Program-made: the position numbers and the translations under genes
NCBI RefSeq assembly: GCF_007954405.1
Contig: NZ_CP042344.1
Coordinates: 186,001-250,000, forward strand
Direction of reading: 5' to 3'
Length of the DNA: 64,000 bases
Origin: Comamonas flocculans
Lineage (GTDB): Bacteria > Pseudomonadota > Gammaproteobacteria > Burkholderiales > Burkholderiaceae_C
The notes under the pieces: generated by a model
Databases searched by the model: none
The model's input: the letters and a program-made list of their open reading frames with translations, nothing else
What the model was told of the DNA's origin: nothing
In this document: positions 1 to 9,164 of the stretch, piece by piece
Position numbering within the stretch: the first letter of the stretch is position 1
How the letters are laid out: every line of letters begins with the position of its first letter

Positions 1-684
1 CGCCACGTGAAGATGGCGATCGTCGACAAGCACACGACGCCCATTCTCTCGGTCAACGACCCCGAGCTGATGCTGCTCAAACCCGCCAGCTTGACCGCCG
101 CCACCGGCATGGATGCCCTTACGCACGCGGTGGAGGCCTATGTTTCAACCATTGCCACGCCGATCACCGATGCCTGCGCACTCAAGGCCGTGGCATTGAT
201 AAGCCAATGGCTGCGCAAGGCGGTGGCTGACGGGCGAAACGTCGAAGCGCGCGAACAGATGGCCTATGCGCAGTTCCTCGCCGGCATGGCCTTCAACAAT
301 GCCTCGCTGGGCTACGTGCACGCCATGGCGCATCAACTGGGCGGCTTCTACGACCTGCCGCACGGTGTGTGCAACGCCGTCCTGCTGCCGCACGTGCAGG
401 CCTACAACAAGCAGGTCGCTGCGGGACGCCTCGCCGACATCGCCCGCGCGATGGGGGAAAAAACCGATGGCCTGGGCGACGAGGCCGCCGCGGATCTGTG
501 CCTATTGGCGATTCGCCAATTGTCCGCCGACATCGGCATTCCCCACGGGCTGTCACAGCTTGGCGTTCAGGCCAAGGACTTTCCCACCCTGGCCACCAAT
601 GCGCTCAAGGACGCGTGCGGACTGACCAATCCAATACAGGCGTCGCACGAGGAAATCAGTGCCATTTTCGCGGCGGCCATGTAG
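1..684 (+). CDS. iron-containing alcohol dehydrogenase, C-terminal part (cut by window edge)
   Basis: The visible 227 residues are the C-terminal part of a group III, iron-type alcohol dehydrogenase, which reduces aldehydes to alcohols (or the reverse) with NAD(H) in the cytoplasm. The frame is open to the left edge, so the nucleotide-binding half lies outside the window. The likely metal ligands are visible: Asp and His in MDALTH, and two His in [16 protein letters not shown], matching the Asp/His/His/His set of the FucO/AdhB family. Its position ahead of acetate kinase and phosphoketolase suggests a fermentative, redox-balancing role; that is inference. The exact substrate cannot be told. 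Confidence 0.9.
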   Translation, partial: RHVKMAIVDKHTTPILSVNDPELMLLKPASLTAATGMDALTHAVEAYVSTIATPITDACALKAVALISQWLRKAVADGRNVEAREQMAYAQFLAGMAFNNASLGYVHAMAHQLGGFYDLPHGVCNAVLLPHVQAYNKQVAAGRLADIARAMGEKTDGLGDEAAADLCLLAIRQLSADIGIPHGLSQLGVQAKDFPTLATNALKDACGLTNPIQASHEEISAIFAAAM

Positions 685-737
685 CCGTCGGCGTGATTTC
701 CCGAACCCGTTCTATCCCACCATCAAGGAGTGCCTCC

Positions 738-947
738 ATGCAAACGAACGTAGGAAACCTCGATCGCATCGCGCGCGTCGTCATCGGCCTGATCCTGCTC
801 AGCTTGCCGTTGTGGCTGGATTCGCCATGGCGGTGGCTGGGGCTCATCGGAATCATGCCGCTGATTACCGGCCTGGCGGGTCGCTGTCCGGGCTATCGCC
901 TGCTCGGCGTGAACACCTGTCCAATGCAAAAGAAGAAGCCCGAGTGA
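738..947 (+). CDS. DUF2892 small membrane protein
   Basis: This 69-residue protein begins with MQTNVGNLDRIARVVIG, the usual opening of DUF2892 (YgaP-like inner-membrane) proteins, and has two short hydrophobic helices around residues 13-30 and 35-50. Two cysteines follow the second helix, in GRCPGY and NTCPM. An AAGGAG ribosome-binding site at 725-730 supports the ATG at 738. It lies 53 bases after the alcohol dehydrogenase and 7 bases before the metallo-hydrolase, so the three are probably co-transcribed. Members occur beside sulfur and stress genes, but no firm function is known. Confidence 0.8.
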   Translation: MQTNVGNLDRIARVVIGLILLSLPLWLDSPWRWLGLIGIMPLITGLAGRCPGYRLLGVNTCPMQKKKPE

Positions 948-954
948 GCATCCC

Positions 955-2367
955 ATGAAACTGAAATTTCTGGGTGCTGCGCGCGAAGTCACCGGGTCGT
1001 GCTTCCTGGTGGAGGCGGCGGGCCTGCGCTTCCTGGTGGATTGCGGCATGGTTCAAGGGGGCTCTGCGGCGGCGGCGCGCAACCGCGAGCCATTTCCGTT
1101 CGACCCGGCAGCTATCGATTTCGTGCTCCTGACCCATGCCCACATCGACCACAGCGGGCTATTGCCCAAACTCACCCGCGCCGGGTTCAAAGGGGCCATC
1201 TACACCACTCCCGCCACGGTTGATCTGCTGGGCGTGATGCTGCCCGACAGTGCACACATCCAGGAGAGCGATGCAAAACGCAGTGCCAAGCGGTTCCGCG
1301 GAAAGGACCCGCTGCCGCCGCTGTACACGCTGCAGGATGCGCGCGAATGCCTGCAGCAGGTACGAGGCATCGAATACGACCGGGAGTTCGCGCCCCGGGT
1401 CGGGGTGCGCGCGCGCTTTCGCGATGCCGGGCACATCCTCGGTTCGGCCATCATCGAAGTCTGGGTCACCGAGTACGGCTACCCGACAAAACTGGTATTC
1501 AGCGGCGACCTTGGCCAGCCGGGACGCCCGATATTGCGCGACCCGACACCCATCGAGGACGCCGACATCCTCGTCATCGAGTCCACCTATGGCAACCGCC
1601 AGCACAAGGACTTTTCGGCAACCGAAGAGGAGATGATCGGCATCGTCGAGAAAACCCTGTTCGAACGCGGTGGCAACGTCATCGTGCCGGCCTTCGCGGT
1701 CGGTCGAACCCAGGAAGTCCTGTACCACCTGCACCGTCTCACCAGCGAGGGGCGGCTGCGGCAACCGAGGGTATTCGTTGATTCGCCGATGGCCACGGAA
1801 GCCACGCGCATCACGCGCGAGCACCTTGAGCTGTTCGACGAGCAGGCCAAGCGCTTGGCCGGGTGGCACGCGCGCGGCGAAAACCTGCCGTATCTGCATT
1901 TCACGGAAAGCGCCGACGAATCCATGGCGCTGAACCAGATTCGTTCGGGCGCGATCATCATTTCCGCCAGCGGTATGTGCGACGCGGGACGCATCCGGCA
2001 CCACCTGCGCCACAATTTGCCGCGCAAGGAATGCAGCGTCCTGTTCTCCGGCTTTCAGGCGCAGGGAACACTGGGCCGCCAACTGGTCGATGGCGCGGCG
2101 CGCGTGCGCATCTTCGGCGACGACATTCCGGTGCGCGCGGCGATCCACAGTGTCGATGGGCTCTCGGCGCACGCCGACCAACCAGCCCTGATGGCCTGGG
2201 CCCGAGGCTTCAAGCAAGCCCCCGAGCAAACCTTTGTAGTGCATGGGGAGCCGTCCGCCGCGCAGGCTTTGGCGGAACTCCTGCAACAGCAGCTTGGCTG
2301 GCAGGTCTCGGTGCCCGAGCGCGGCCGGGTCGTTCCGTGGCCGGATTTTCTGGTGGTCGAGCGATGA
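955..2367 (+). CDS. MBL-fold metallo-hydrolase with beta-CASP domain (putative RNA-processing nuclease)
   Basis: A 470-residue protein of the metallo-beta-lactamase superfamily. The metal-binding motif is THAHIDHSG, with His61, His63, Asp65 and His66. The beta-CASP insert lies at roughly residues 230-350 and the C-terminal RNA-specificity (RMMBL) segment contains the HSVDGLSAHAD motif. The family includes CPSF73-like and archaeal-type RNases, so a 2-Zn ribonuclease activity is expected from family knowledge but not proven. Many proteobacterial homologues sit in low-oxygen or stress clusters. The stop overlaps the next start (ATGA at 2364-2367), which indicates translational coupling. Confidence 0.85.
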   Translation: MKLKFLGAAREVTGSCFLVEAAGLRFLVDCGMVQGGSAAAARNREPFPFDPAAIDFVLLTHAHIDHSGLLPKLTRAGFKGAIYTTPATVDLLGVMLPDSAHIQESDAKRSAKRFRGKDPLPPLYTLQDARECLQQVRGIEYDREFAPRVGVRARFRDAGHILGSAIIEVWVTEYGYPTKLVFSGDLGQPGRPILRDPTPIEDADILVIESTYGNRQHKDFSATEEEMIGIVEKTLFERGGNVIVPAFAVGRTQEVLYHLHRLTSEGRLRQPRVFVDSPMATEATRITREHLELFDEQAKRLAGWHARGENLPYLHFTESADESMALNQIRSGAIIISASGMCDAGRIRHHLRHNLPRKECSVLFSGFQAQGTLGRQLVDGAARVRIFGDDIPVRAAIHSVDGLSAHADQPALMAWARGFKQAPEQTFVVHGEPSAAQALAELLQQQLGWQVSVPERGRVVPWPDFLVVER

Positions 2368-3230
2368 CACCGCCCGCTGATCCTGACGAGCGCCTGCGCG
2401 CCATCCTCGATTCACCCACATACCGCCTTGCGTATGAAGACATCGATTTGCTTGGCCAGGACGATCTGCGCCCGCTGCGTCTCCAACTCGAACTGCTCAA
2501 GCCCGAACGCATCTTGCGTGAGCAAGGCGTGCATTCGACCGTGGTGGTGTTTGGCAGTGCGCGCGTAAGCGATGCTGCCACTGCACGCGACCGGCTCGCT
2601 GTGCTGGAGCAGCGAGCGGGCACCATGCCAGGGAATTCGACGCTTGGGCGGGAACTAGTCTTGGCCCGTCGCCGCGTGGAACAGGCACGCTATTACGAAG
2701 AGGCACAGCGCTTCGCTCAACTGATCTCTGCTCGTTTCCAGCAGGAGGGACGATGCGATTTCGTCGTCATCACCGGTGGCGGCCCCGGCATCATGGAGGC
2801 AGCCAATCGCGGTGCTTTCGATGCCGGGGCTCGCTCGATCGGCCTCAACATCACGTTGCCGCACGAACAAGCGCCGAACCCCTACATGTGTCCGGAGCTG
2901 GCGTTCCGGTTCCACTATTTCGCGCTGCGCAAAATGCATTTCTTGCTGCATGCGAAAGGTCTGGTGGCCTTCCCCGGTGGCTATGGAACGCTCGACGAAC
3001 TGTTCGAGGTGCTGACCCTGATCCAGACCGGGAAGATGCAACGGATTCCGGTGGTTCTTGTCGGTCGCGACTTCTGGAGCCGAGCCGTTGATTTCGATCT
3101 TCTGCTCGACGAAGGCTACGTATCGCCGTCCGATCTCGACTTGTTTACCTGCGTCGACAAAGCCGAGGAAATCATGGGTGCCTTGGAACGCTTTTACGTC
3201 GATAGGGCAACAGATGGCGCGCCATCATGA
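2364..3230 (+). CDS. LOG-family (TIGR00730) Rossmann-fold protein
   Basis: A 288-residue protein of the LOG / lysine decarboxylase-like family. The nucleotide-binding GGGPGIMEAANRGA motif and the catalytic-type PGGYGTLDELFE motif are both present. Family members hydrolyse nucleoside monophosphates to base and ribose phosphate (cytokinin riboside phosphohydrolases, PpnN-like nucleosidases); which substrate applies here cannot be told. The N-terminal extension of about 60 residues is longer than in the smallest members. The frame is open far upstream, but the ATG at 2364 overlaps the preceding stop by four bases and starts just before the conserved region. The gene is coupled to its neighbours on both sides by ATGA overlaps. 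Confidence 0.85.
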   Translation: MTPPADPDERLRAILDSPTYRLAYEDIDLLGQDDLRPLRLQLELLKPERILREQGVHSTVVVFGSARVSDAATARDRLAVLEQRAGTMPGNSTLGRELVLARRRVEQARYYEEAQRFAQLISARFQQEGRCDFVVITGGGPGIMEAANRGAFDAGARSIGLNITLPHEQAPNPYMCPELAFRFHYFALRKMHFLLHAKGLVAFPGGYGTLDELFEVLTLIQTGKMQRIPVVLVGRDFWSRAVDFDLLLDEGYVSPSDLDLFTCVDKAEEIMGALERFYVDRATDGAPS

Positions 3231-4426
3231 TGCGCATCGGCAGCCTTCACGCGCGGCTGTCCAAGGCCAATGCGCAATGGTCGATGCGCAGTATCACGCC
3301 GCTGATTGCGTGCGCGGTACTCGGCTCGACTGCCGCCCGTGGCGCGGAGCCCGCATCCTCGGATGGTATTTCCCGCTGCCTGCCAGAGCACGCCTTGCAC
3401 TGGAGAGGTGGAACCCTGCGCCTGGAGAACGATTTGTTCACGGGCACCGACCGCAACTACACCAACGGTGTGGCGCTGAGCGTGGTTTCGCGCGATCTGC
3501 AAGGCGCGCTCCGCCCGGAGTGTCTGCCCCAACCGATTGCCTGGTACACCCGCTTCATCGGCTGGGCTGATCCCGAGTTCTGGCGCGACTCTGGCGCCCA
3601 ATCGGCATCGCAAAACATCGTCGTGCGCTTCGGCCAGTCCATGTACACGCCCGAGGACAAGACGCGCACCGATCTGATTTCCGACGATCGCCCGTACGCC
3701 GGCCTGCTGTACCTGGGTTTGGCATGGAATCACCGCGTCCACCCACAGGCCGCCAGCTATGAAATGCTTGACGTGCGCGAACTGACCCTGGGCGTGATTG
3801 GCCCCTGGTCGTTGGCGGAGCAATCGCAGGATCTGGTGCATCGGGTGCGGGGCATCGATCGTTTTCGCGGCTGGGACAACCAGTTGCGCAACGAACCCGC
3901 GTTCCAGATGGCGATGGAGCGCAAGTTCAAGTCGTACACAGAGGGTGCCGTCCGGCCGGGGTGGAGCGGCGACGTGATCGGCAGCTATGCCCTGCGGATC
4001 GGAAACATCGAAACCGCAGCCAGCACCGGCATGGAATTGCGTGCGGGCTGGAACATTCCGAACGACTTCGGCAGCTATCCGATTCGGCCCGGCGCGGAGA
4101 ATCGCCCGCCCTCGGGCGTTTCCGACCTGCGCAGAACAGAGCCTCAATCAGCGCGCGCGCCCAAACCCGGAGCGCATGCATTCCTGAATCTGGAGGCCAA
4201 AGCCGTTGCCTGGGATTTCTCGCTCGACGGGAATCTGTTTCGGCACAGCCATCACGTCAGTCGACGACCCTGGGTCGCTCAGGCAGCCATTGGCATCAGC
4301 AGCCAATGGATTGTTGCCGGGCATGGCGTGCGGCTTGCCGGGATGCGCGTCTGGAGAACCCGCGAGTTCGACCAGCAGATCGGCCATCACGCCTTCGGAT
4401 CGATTGCGTTGAGCATGGAATTTTGA
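3227..4426 (+). CDS. LpxR-like lipid A 3-O-deacylase family outer-membrane protein (DUF2219)
   Basis: A 399-residue protein whose N-terminus (to about residue 38) resembles a signal peptide ending near AARGAEP. It then shows the family signature LENDLFTGTDRNYTNG, carrying the Asn-Asp pair used for Ca2+ binding and catalysis in Salmonella LpxR. Further conserved segments are SDDRPYAGLLYLGL, and QDLVHRV, whose His matches the catalytic position, followed by GWDNQLRNEP. Family members are outer-membrane beta-barrels that remove the 3'-acyloxyacyl group of lipid A, altering surface charge and immune recognition. The last residue is Phe, as expected for a barrel. It is coupled to the LOG gene by an ATGA overlap. 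Confidence 0.8.
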   Translation: MMRIGSLHARLSKANAQWSMRSITPLIACAVLGSTAARGAEPASSDGISRCLPEHALHWRGGTLRLENDLFTGTDRNYTNGVALSVVSRDLQGALRPECLPQPIAWYTRFIGWADPEFWRDSGAQSASQNIVVRFGQSMYTPEDKTRTDLISDDRPYAGLLYLGLAWNHRVHPQAASYEMLDVRELTLGVIGPWSLAEQSQDLVHRVRGIDRFRGWDNQLRNEPAFQMAMERKFKSYTEGAVRPGWSGDVIGSYALRIGNIETAASTGMELRAGWNIPNDFGSYPIRPGAENRPPSGVSDLRRTEPQSARAPKPGAHAFLNLEAKAVAWDFSLDGNLFRHSHHVSRRPWVAQAAIGISSQWIVAGHGVRLAGMRVWRTREFDQQIGHHAFGSIALSMEF

Positions 4427-4486
4427 AATCCCGAAGCCATGCGCCCGCCTGCGAAGCATTCACCAACAACCTCCATGGAGAATCCC

Positions 4487-4948
4487 GTGAGTCATCTATT
4501 GAACCCTCGACAGCTTTTGACGATCACGTTGTCAGTAGCCTTGGCCACCGTTGCCACGGGACTGAGCGCGCAGTCCGCTGACGCTGCAAAGCCGATGGCG
4601 CTGCGCAGCGTCATGGAGAGACTTGGCCGTGACATGCAAGCCGTCACCGGTGCGATTTCCAAGGAGGAATGGACACTGGTCGCCGAGCTGGCGCCCAAAA
4701 TCGCCAAGCATGCCGAGCCACCTCTGGGCGAAAAAATGCGCATTCTTGGCTGGCTTGGCACGGATGCCGGGAAATTTCGGGGTTTCGACGGGCAGGTCCA
4801 GGACGCTGCGAGCGCCATGGGGGATGCCGCCAAGCGCGGCGACGGCCAGGCCGTTATCGCCGCATTCTCCAAGACACAACAAAGCTGCCTCGCTTGTCAC
4901 CAAAGCTTCCGACAATCGTTCGTGGAACAGTTTTATGGGAGTCGCTGA
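4487..4948 (+). CDS. cytochrome c'-like periplasmic haem protein
   Basis: A 153-residue exported protein with a signal peptide (hydrophobic around residues 8-25, cleavage near SAQSADA) and one C-terminal haem c motif, CLACH, followed by a charged tail. Single C-terminal CXXCH placement on an all-helical 130-residue body is typical of cytochrome c'. Family members bind NO or CO and protect against nitrosative stress; that role is inferred. The GTG at 4487 was chosen because GGAG at 4477-4480 sits 6 bases upstream. An in-frame ATG at 4475 has no ribosome-binding site and would add four residues before the signal peptide. Confidence 0.75.
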   Translation: MSHLLNPRQLLTITLSVALATVATGLSAQSADAAKPMALRSVMERLGRDMQAVTGAISKEEWTLVAELAPKIAKHAEPPLGEKMRILGWLGTDAGKFRGFDGQVQDAASAMGDAAKRGDGQAVIAAFSKTQQSCLACHQSFRQSFVEQFYGSR

Positions 4949-4987
4949 CACGCATTTGTCCCAGGCCGGTTTGTATGGGGCATCACG

Positions 4988-6196
4988 ATGAGCAACTCCC
5001 AGCCGAGCCTCATCCTGGTGCTCAATTGCGGCTCCTCAAGCATCAAGTTCGCCTTGTTCGATGCACAGGTGCGCCCGTTGCCGCGCGAGCCGCTCTGGCA
5101 CGGCAAGGTGCAAGGGATTGCTGGGCCCGCGCCTGAGTACAGCGACAGTGGCACTGCACAGCAGCGCATCCATCTGGATCACGAACACCCTCACACCGCC
5201 GCTCTGGCGCTGATTCAAGCGCGCATCGTGGCCCGACTCGATGGCCGCCGCATTGTGGCCATCGCGCATCGTGTCGTCCATGGCGGCAGCAGGTACTTCG
5301 AGCCAACCGTGGTGACCGATGGCTCCATCGCGGAGCTGCGGGCCTTGATTCCTTTGGCGCCGTTGCACCAACCCTTTCCCCTGAAGGCCATGAGTTTGCT
5401 GTTCGAGCAGTGGCCCGGAATTGTTCAGGTAGCGTGCTTCGATACAGCCTTTCACCGCACGGCGCCGAAGGTGGAGCAGATCCTGCCGCTGCCGTACTCG
5501 GCCTGGGAACGCGGTCTGCGCCGCTACGGCTTTCACGGCCTTTCATACGACTACATGAACCACGTCCTGCCCGAGCGCCACGGTGATCTGGCACGCGGCC
5601 GCACCATCGTCGCGCACCTCGGCAGCGGGGCCAGCCTGTGCGCGATGCAGAACCTGCAAAGCATCGCCACCACGATGGGATTTTCCGCGCTCGACGGCCT
5701 GATGATGGGCACCCGTACCGGCTCGCTCGATCCGGGCGCCCTGCTCTACCTGATGGAGATCGAAAAGCTCTCACTGGAAGAAGTAGGCCGCACGCTCTAC
5801 AACCAGTCCGGCCTGCTCGGTGTTTCCGGGATTTCGGCCGAGCCGCGCGTGGTGGTGAAGCACGAGAGCGATTCCGGCGAAGTCGGCGAACGCGCCCGCA
5901 TCGCGTTGGCGCTCTACGTGCGCCGTATCGTGCGGGAGATTGGCGCACTGATCGCAGTCATTGGCGGCCTGGATCTGCTCGTGTTCACTGCCGGTGTCGG
6001 TGAGCACAACGCCTTCGTGCGCGAGCGCGTCTGCCGCGACCTGGCATTTATCGGCATCAAGCTGGATGCCGATGCCAACGCCATCGATGCCCCGGTTATC
6101 TCCACCACCGACAGCCGGGTGCTGGCCGCGGTGGAGCCTACCAACGAGGAATGGATCACAGCGCGCTATACGCAGGATTTGATAGGCGGCGCGTGA
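4988..6196 (+). CDS. ackA: acetate kinase
   Basis: A 402-residue acetate kinase, interconverting acetyl phosphate plus ADP and acetate plus ATP in the cytoplasm. The family phosphate-binding signature NCGSSSIKF starts the protein. The sugar-kinase/ASKHA landmarks HRVVHGG, CFDTAFHRT, RRYGFHGLSYDY, HLGSGASLCA and TAGVGEHN are all present and the length is normal for the family. No phosphotransacetylase gene is seen beside it. The next gene encodes phosphoketolase, which makes acetyl phosphate directly, so the pair can yield ATP from sugar phosphates without oxygen. That pathway link is inferred from context and family knowledge. Confidence 0.95.
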   Translation: MSNSQPSLILVLNCGSSSIKFALFDAQVRPLPREPLWHGKVQGIAGPAPEYSDSGTAQQRIHLDHEHPHTAALALIQARIVARLDGRRIVAIAHRVVHGGSRYFEPTVVTDGSIAELRALIPLAPLHQPFPLKAMSLLFEQWPGIVQVACFDTAFHRTAPKVEQILPLPYSAWERGLRRYGFHGLSYDYMNHVLPERHGDLARGRTIVAHLGSGASLCAMQNLQSIATTMGFSALDGLMMGTRTGSLDPGALLYLMEIEKLSLEEVGRTLYNQSGLLGVSGISAEPRVVVKHESDSGEVGERARIALALYVRRIVREIGALIAVIGGLDLLVFTAGVGEHNAFVRERVCRDLAFIGIKLDADANAIDAPVISTTDSRVLAAVEPTNEEWITARYTQDLIGGA

Positions 6197-6279
6197 TGTC
6201 CCAGCCAGGCCGAGCGCGCTCAACTCAACTGACTCTGTAGCCACGCAGGGATTCATCGACATCAAAGAGGGGAAATCGC

Positions 6280-8652
6280 ATGACCACCGCTTCCACCATC
6301 CGCCAGTGCTGGCTTGCCGGGCACGGCCCCATCGTCCATCGCGACGAGACCATCAAACGCATGGAAACCCTGGTGACCCGTTTGATCGTCGAGGGCCGTG
6401 TTGCCGACGAGACGACGGCCTACACCCTGCTTGCCGCCGCCGACCGCCTGAGCTGCGTGGCCATGAACGTGGTCGCGCACATGACCTATGCGCGCCGCAT
6501 CGATCTTTCCGGCGCGGCGCTGTCAGCCGAGGACTTCAAGCCCACGCCCGAAGGCCACACCGGCGGCTCGCTGAATATGGTGCAGGCCTTCGTCGGCTAC
6601 CTGCTGGCCAACGCGCTCACCGGCAGCACACGCGGCTGGATCATGGGCCAGGGCCATTGTGTCGCCGCCATCGAAGCCGTCAATGTGCTGACCGGCGATG
6701 TCTCGCCCGCGCAGCGGGGCCGCTACGACCGCAGCGAGCAAGGCCTGTCGCGCCTGTGTGCCGATTTCTATTCCTATGCCATCGATGCGCAGGGCCGCCC
6801 GGCCGTGCCGCTGGGCAGCCATGCCGGCCCCAACACCGCCGGTGCCGTGTCCGAAGGCGGCTACCTCGGCTTTGCCGAACTGCAGTACATCCACATGCCG
6901 CTGCCTGGCGAATCGCTGGTCGCCTTCCTCAGTGACGGCGCCTTCGAGGAGCAGCGTGGCCCGGACTGGGCGCCGCGTTGGTGGCGCGCGCAAGACAGCG
7001 GCTTCGCTGTACCGGTGATGATCCTCAACGGCCGCCGCATCGAGCAACGTACCCAGATCATGCAGGAAGGGGGTGCGCAATGGCTGGCCGACGACGTGCG
7101 CCACAACGGCTTCGACCCGGTGATCGTCGATGGCCGCGACCCGGCCGCGATCGCCTGGGCAATCGTCGAAGCCGAGGGCGCGCTGCGTGCGTTTGCCGCC
7201 GATCCGGATCGCCGCTATCCGGCGCCTCTGCCCTACGTGATCGCCGAGACCGAGAAGGGCTTCGGCTTTCCCGGTGCTGGCAGCAACGCCGCGCACAACC
7301 TGCCGTTGGGCGGCAACCCCCACACCGATGTCGCCATGCGTGGGCGGTTCAACGAAAGCGCGGCTGCGCTCTTCGTTGCTCCGGTCGAACTCGACGCGAC
7401 GCTCACCGCCTTCGCAACCCACGCCGCCCAGCAGCGCCCGCTGGAAAGCGCGCATCCGATGGCGCACCGCCACCCCGCTGCGCCCAGGCTGCCCGAACCG
7501 CGCTGGGAAATATCAGGCAGCGAAGGCAGTGCGATGACGGCGCTGGATCAGTGGTTCGTTGAATTCGCCAAAGCCAATCCCGAGCTGCGCATGCGCATCG
7601 GCAACCCTGACGAATTGGCCAGCAACAAGATGGGCGGCACGCTGGCGCTGCTCAAGCACCGCGTCAACGAGCCCGAACCCGGTGTGCCTGAGGATTTGCA
7701 CGGCGCCGTCATCACCGCGCTCAACGAAGAGGCCGTGGCCGCCGCCGCACTCGGCAACAAGGGTGGACTGAACCTGATCGTCAGCTACGAGGCCTTCGCC
7801 GTAAAAATGCTCGGCCTGATGCGGCAGGAAATCATCTTCGCCCGCCACCTGCGTCAGGTCGGCCAGCCCGCCGGCTGGCTGTCGGTGCCACTCATCGTCA
7901 CCTCGCACACCTGGGAGAACGCCAAAAACGAACAGTCGCACCAAGACCCGACGATCGGCGAAGCCCTGCTGGGCGAGATGTCGGACACCTCGCGCGTGTT
8001 GTTCCCGGTGGATGGCAACACTGCGGTCGCCGCGCTGCGCGAAATCTATGCCGGACGCGGGCAACTGGCCTGCCTCATCGTTTCCAAGCGCGACGTGGAG
8101 AACCGCTTCGATGCCGAATCGGCGCAACGCCTGATCCGTGACGGCGCGGCCCATCTGATCGGTGACCCCGCCGAGGCCGAAGTGCAGCTCATCGCGCTGG
8201 GTGCCTACCAACTCGACGAGGCGATCAAGGCGCAGCAGCACCTTGCCGGGATGGGCAAGCGCGCCTGCGTCACCGTCATCCTGGAACCTGGCCGCCTGCG
8301 CATCCCGCGCGATGCCATGGAAGCGGAGTTCGTCGATGAAGACGCCACTGTCAGCACGCTGTTCCCGCAAGGCCTGCCGCGCGTGATCCTCACCCACACG
8401 CGCCCCGAGCCCATGCTCGGCATTCTGCGCCGCATCGACAACGGCCCGACCAGGACGCACGCCCTCGGCTACATCAGCCGCGGCGGCACCTTCGATGTCC
8501 CCGGCATGCTGTTCGCCAACCGCTGTACCTGGGCGCATACGGTGGATGCCGCAGCGACCGTGGCCGGCTGGAATCGTGAAGCACTGCTCGACCCTGCGCA
8601 GCGCGCGGCTCTTGATGGCACCGGCGATCCCAAAGATTTATTGAGCCCGTGA
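6280..8652 (+). CDS. xfp: phosphoketolase family protein (xylulose-5-phosphate / fructose-6-phosphate)
   Basis: A 790-residue thiamine-diphosphate enzyme that cleaves xylulose 5-phosphate (and often fructose 6-phosphate) with phosphate into acetyl phosphate and an aldose phosphate. Family landmarks are AGHGPIVH near the start, EGHTGGSLN, GPNTAGAVSEGGYLGFAELQ, FLSDGAFEEQRGPDWAPRWW and TEKGFGFPGAGSNAAHNLP. A second half contains GRGQLACLIVSKRDVENRF. Length matches the family. It follows acetate kinase by 83 bases, with GAGGGG before the ATG as ribosome-binding site. No dedicated regulator is adjacent. Confidence 0.93.
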   Translation: MTTASTIRQCWLAGHGPIVHRDETIKRMETLVTRLIVEGRVADETTAYTLLAAADRLSCVAMNVVAHMTYARRIDLSGAALSAEDFKPTPEGHTGGSLNMVQAFVGYLLANALTGSTRGWIMGQGHCVAAIEAVNVLTGDVSPAQRGRYDRSEQGLSRLCADFYSYAIDAQGRPAVPLGSHAGPNTAGAVSEGGYLGFAELQYIHMPLPGESLVAFLSDGAFEEQRGPDWAPRWWRAQDSGFAVPVMILNGRRIEQRTQIMQEGGAQWLADDVRHNGFDPVIVDGRDPAAIAWAIVEAEGALRAFAADPDRRYPAPLPYVIAETEKGFGFPGAGSNAAHNLPLGGNPHTDVAMRGRFNESAAALFVAPVELDATLTAFATHAAQQRPLESAHPMAHRHPAAPRLPEPRWEISGSEGSAMTALDQWFVEFAKANPELRMRIGNPDELASNKMGGTLALLKHRVNEPEPGVPEDLHGAVITALNEEAVAAAALGNKGGLNLIVSYEAFAVKMLGLMRQEIIFARHLRQVGQPAGWLSVPLIVTSHTWENAKNEQSHQDPTIGEALLGEMSDTSRVLFPVDGNTAVAALREIYAGRGQLACLIVSKRDVENRFDAESAQRLIRDGAAHLIGDPAEAEVQLIALGAYQLDEAIKAQQHLAGMGKRACVTVILEPGRLRIPRDAMEAEFVDEDATVSTLFPQGLPRVILTHTRPEPMLGILRRIDNGPTRTHALGYISRGGTFDVPGMLFANRCTWAHTVDAAATVAGWNREALLDPAQRAALDGTGDPKDLLSP

Positions 8653-8689
8653 GTCAGGTACGCGAATCCTGTGCCGGTCATGAAGTGCG

Positions 8690-9105
8690 CCGGCAGCTCC
8701 AGGCCGGTGGAGGCGATGTCCTCGCGGTCTGCGCCAGTTCTCAACTGCGCAACGTGCCCAGCAGGTTGCATGTCAGGATCACGCATCGCCTGCACCGCTT
8801 ATCCAGTCCCTGTTCGTCCAGGGAGTCGGCGCGCTGCTGCATCGCCTGCTTGGTTCCCTCACCGGAGCCCAGGTTGCTCAGGCCCGCCCTGCTGCCATTC
8901 GAGCCGGGTGGCCCCGATCACGCGGGCCTGCCGCTCGATGGGCAGGTACGATTTCAGCTCAATGGCCACACCACCCAGACGCTGCACGTCATGGCGGCGG
9001 CCCTGCTCGGGCTGATCGTTCGGCACCTTCCATAGCCCTTCGACCACGCGCTCCATGGTGCTGGCACGGCGTGGTGCCTCCAAGTGCCCGAACGTGGCTA
9101 GACAC
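8690..9105 (-). pseudogene. decayed C-terminal fragment of a DUF3363-type relaxase
   Basis: Read on the minus strand, this stretch is homologous to the C-terminal part of the intact relaxase at 20356-22341. Examples are VEGLWKVPND, LPIERQARVIGAT, and, in another frame, QGLDKRCRRCVILTCNLLGT, which aligns with QGLVERRGQRVILARNLLNT. The fragment is broken by at least two frameshifts and an in-frame TGA after TLRS, and it has no N-terminal catalytic part. About 30 bases around 8916-8947 are identical to 20814-20845, but elsewhere identity is lower, so this is an old, diverged copy. It is the only content of the gap between the phosphoketolase and the DnrO-like gene. Confidence 0.85.
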
Positions 9106-9164
9106 TTTGCACGGGGGCGAATGGGCCTGCCTTGGGCATACCCTCACCCTGCTTGGCATGTCCT

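Noticed and set aside
1159..2421. 420-codon minus-strand frame opposite the MBL gene
   Set aside because: Antisense shadow of a strong conserved gene, no domain or ribosome-binding site.
6252..6265. FNR/ANR-like site TTCAT-N4-ATCAA before phosphoketolase
   Set aside because: One mismatch to TTGAT-N4-ATCAA, but it lies only 14 bases before the ATG and touches the ribosome-binding region, which does not fit activation by FNR. Likely chance.
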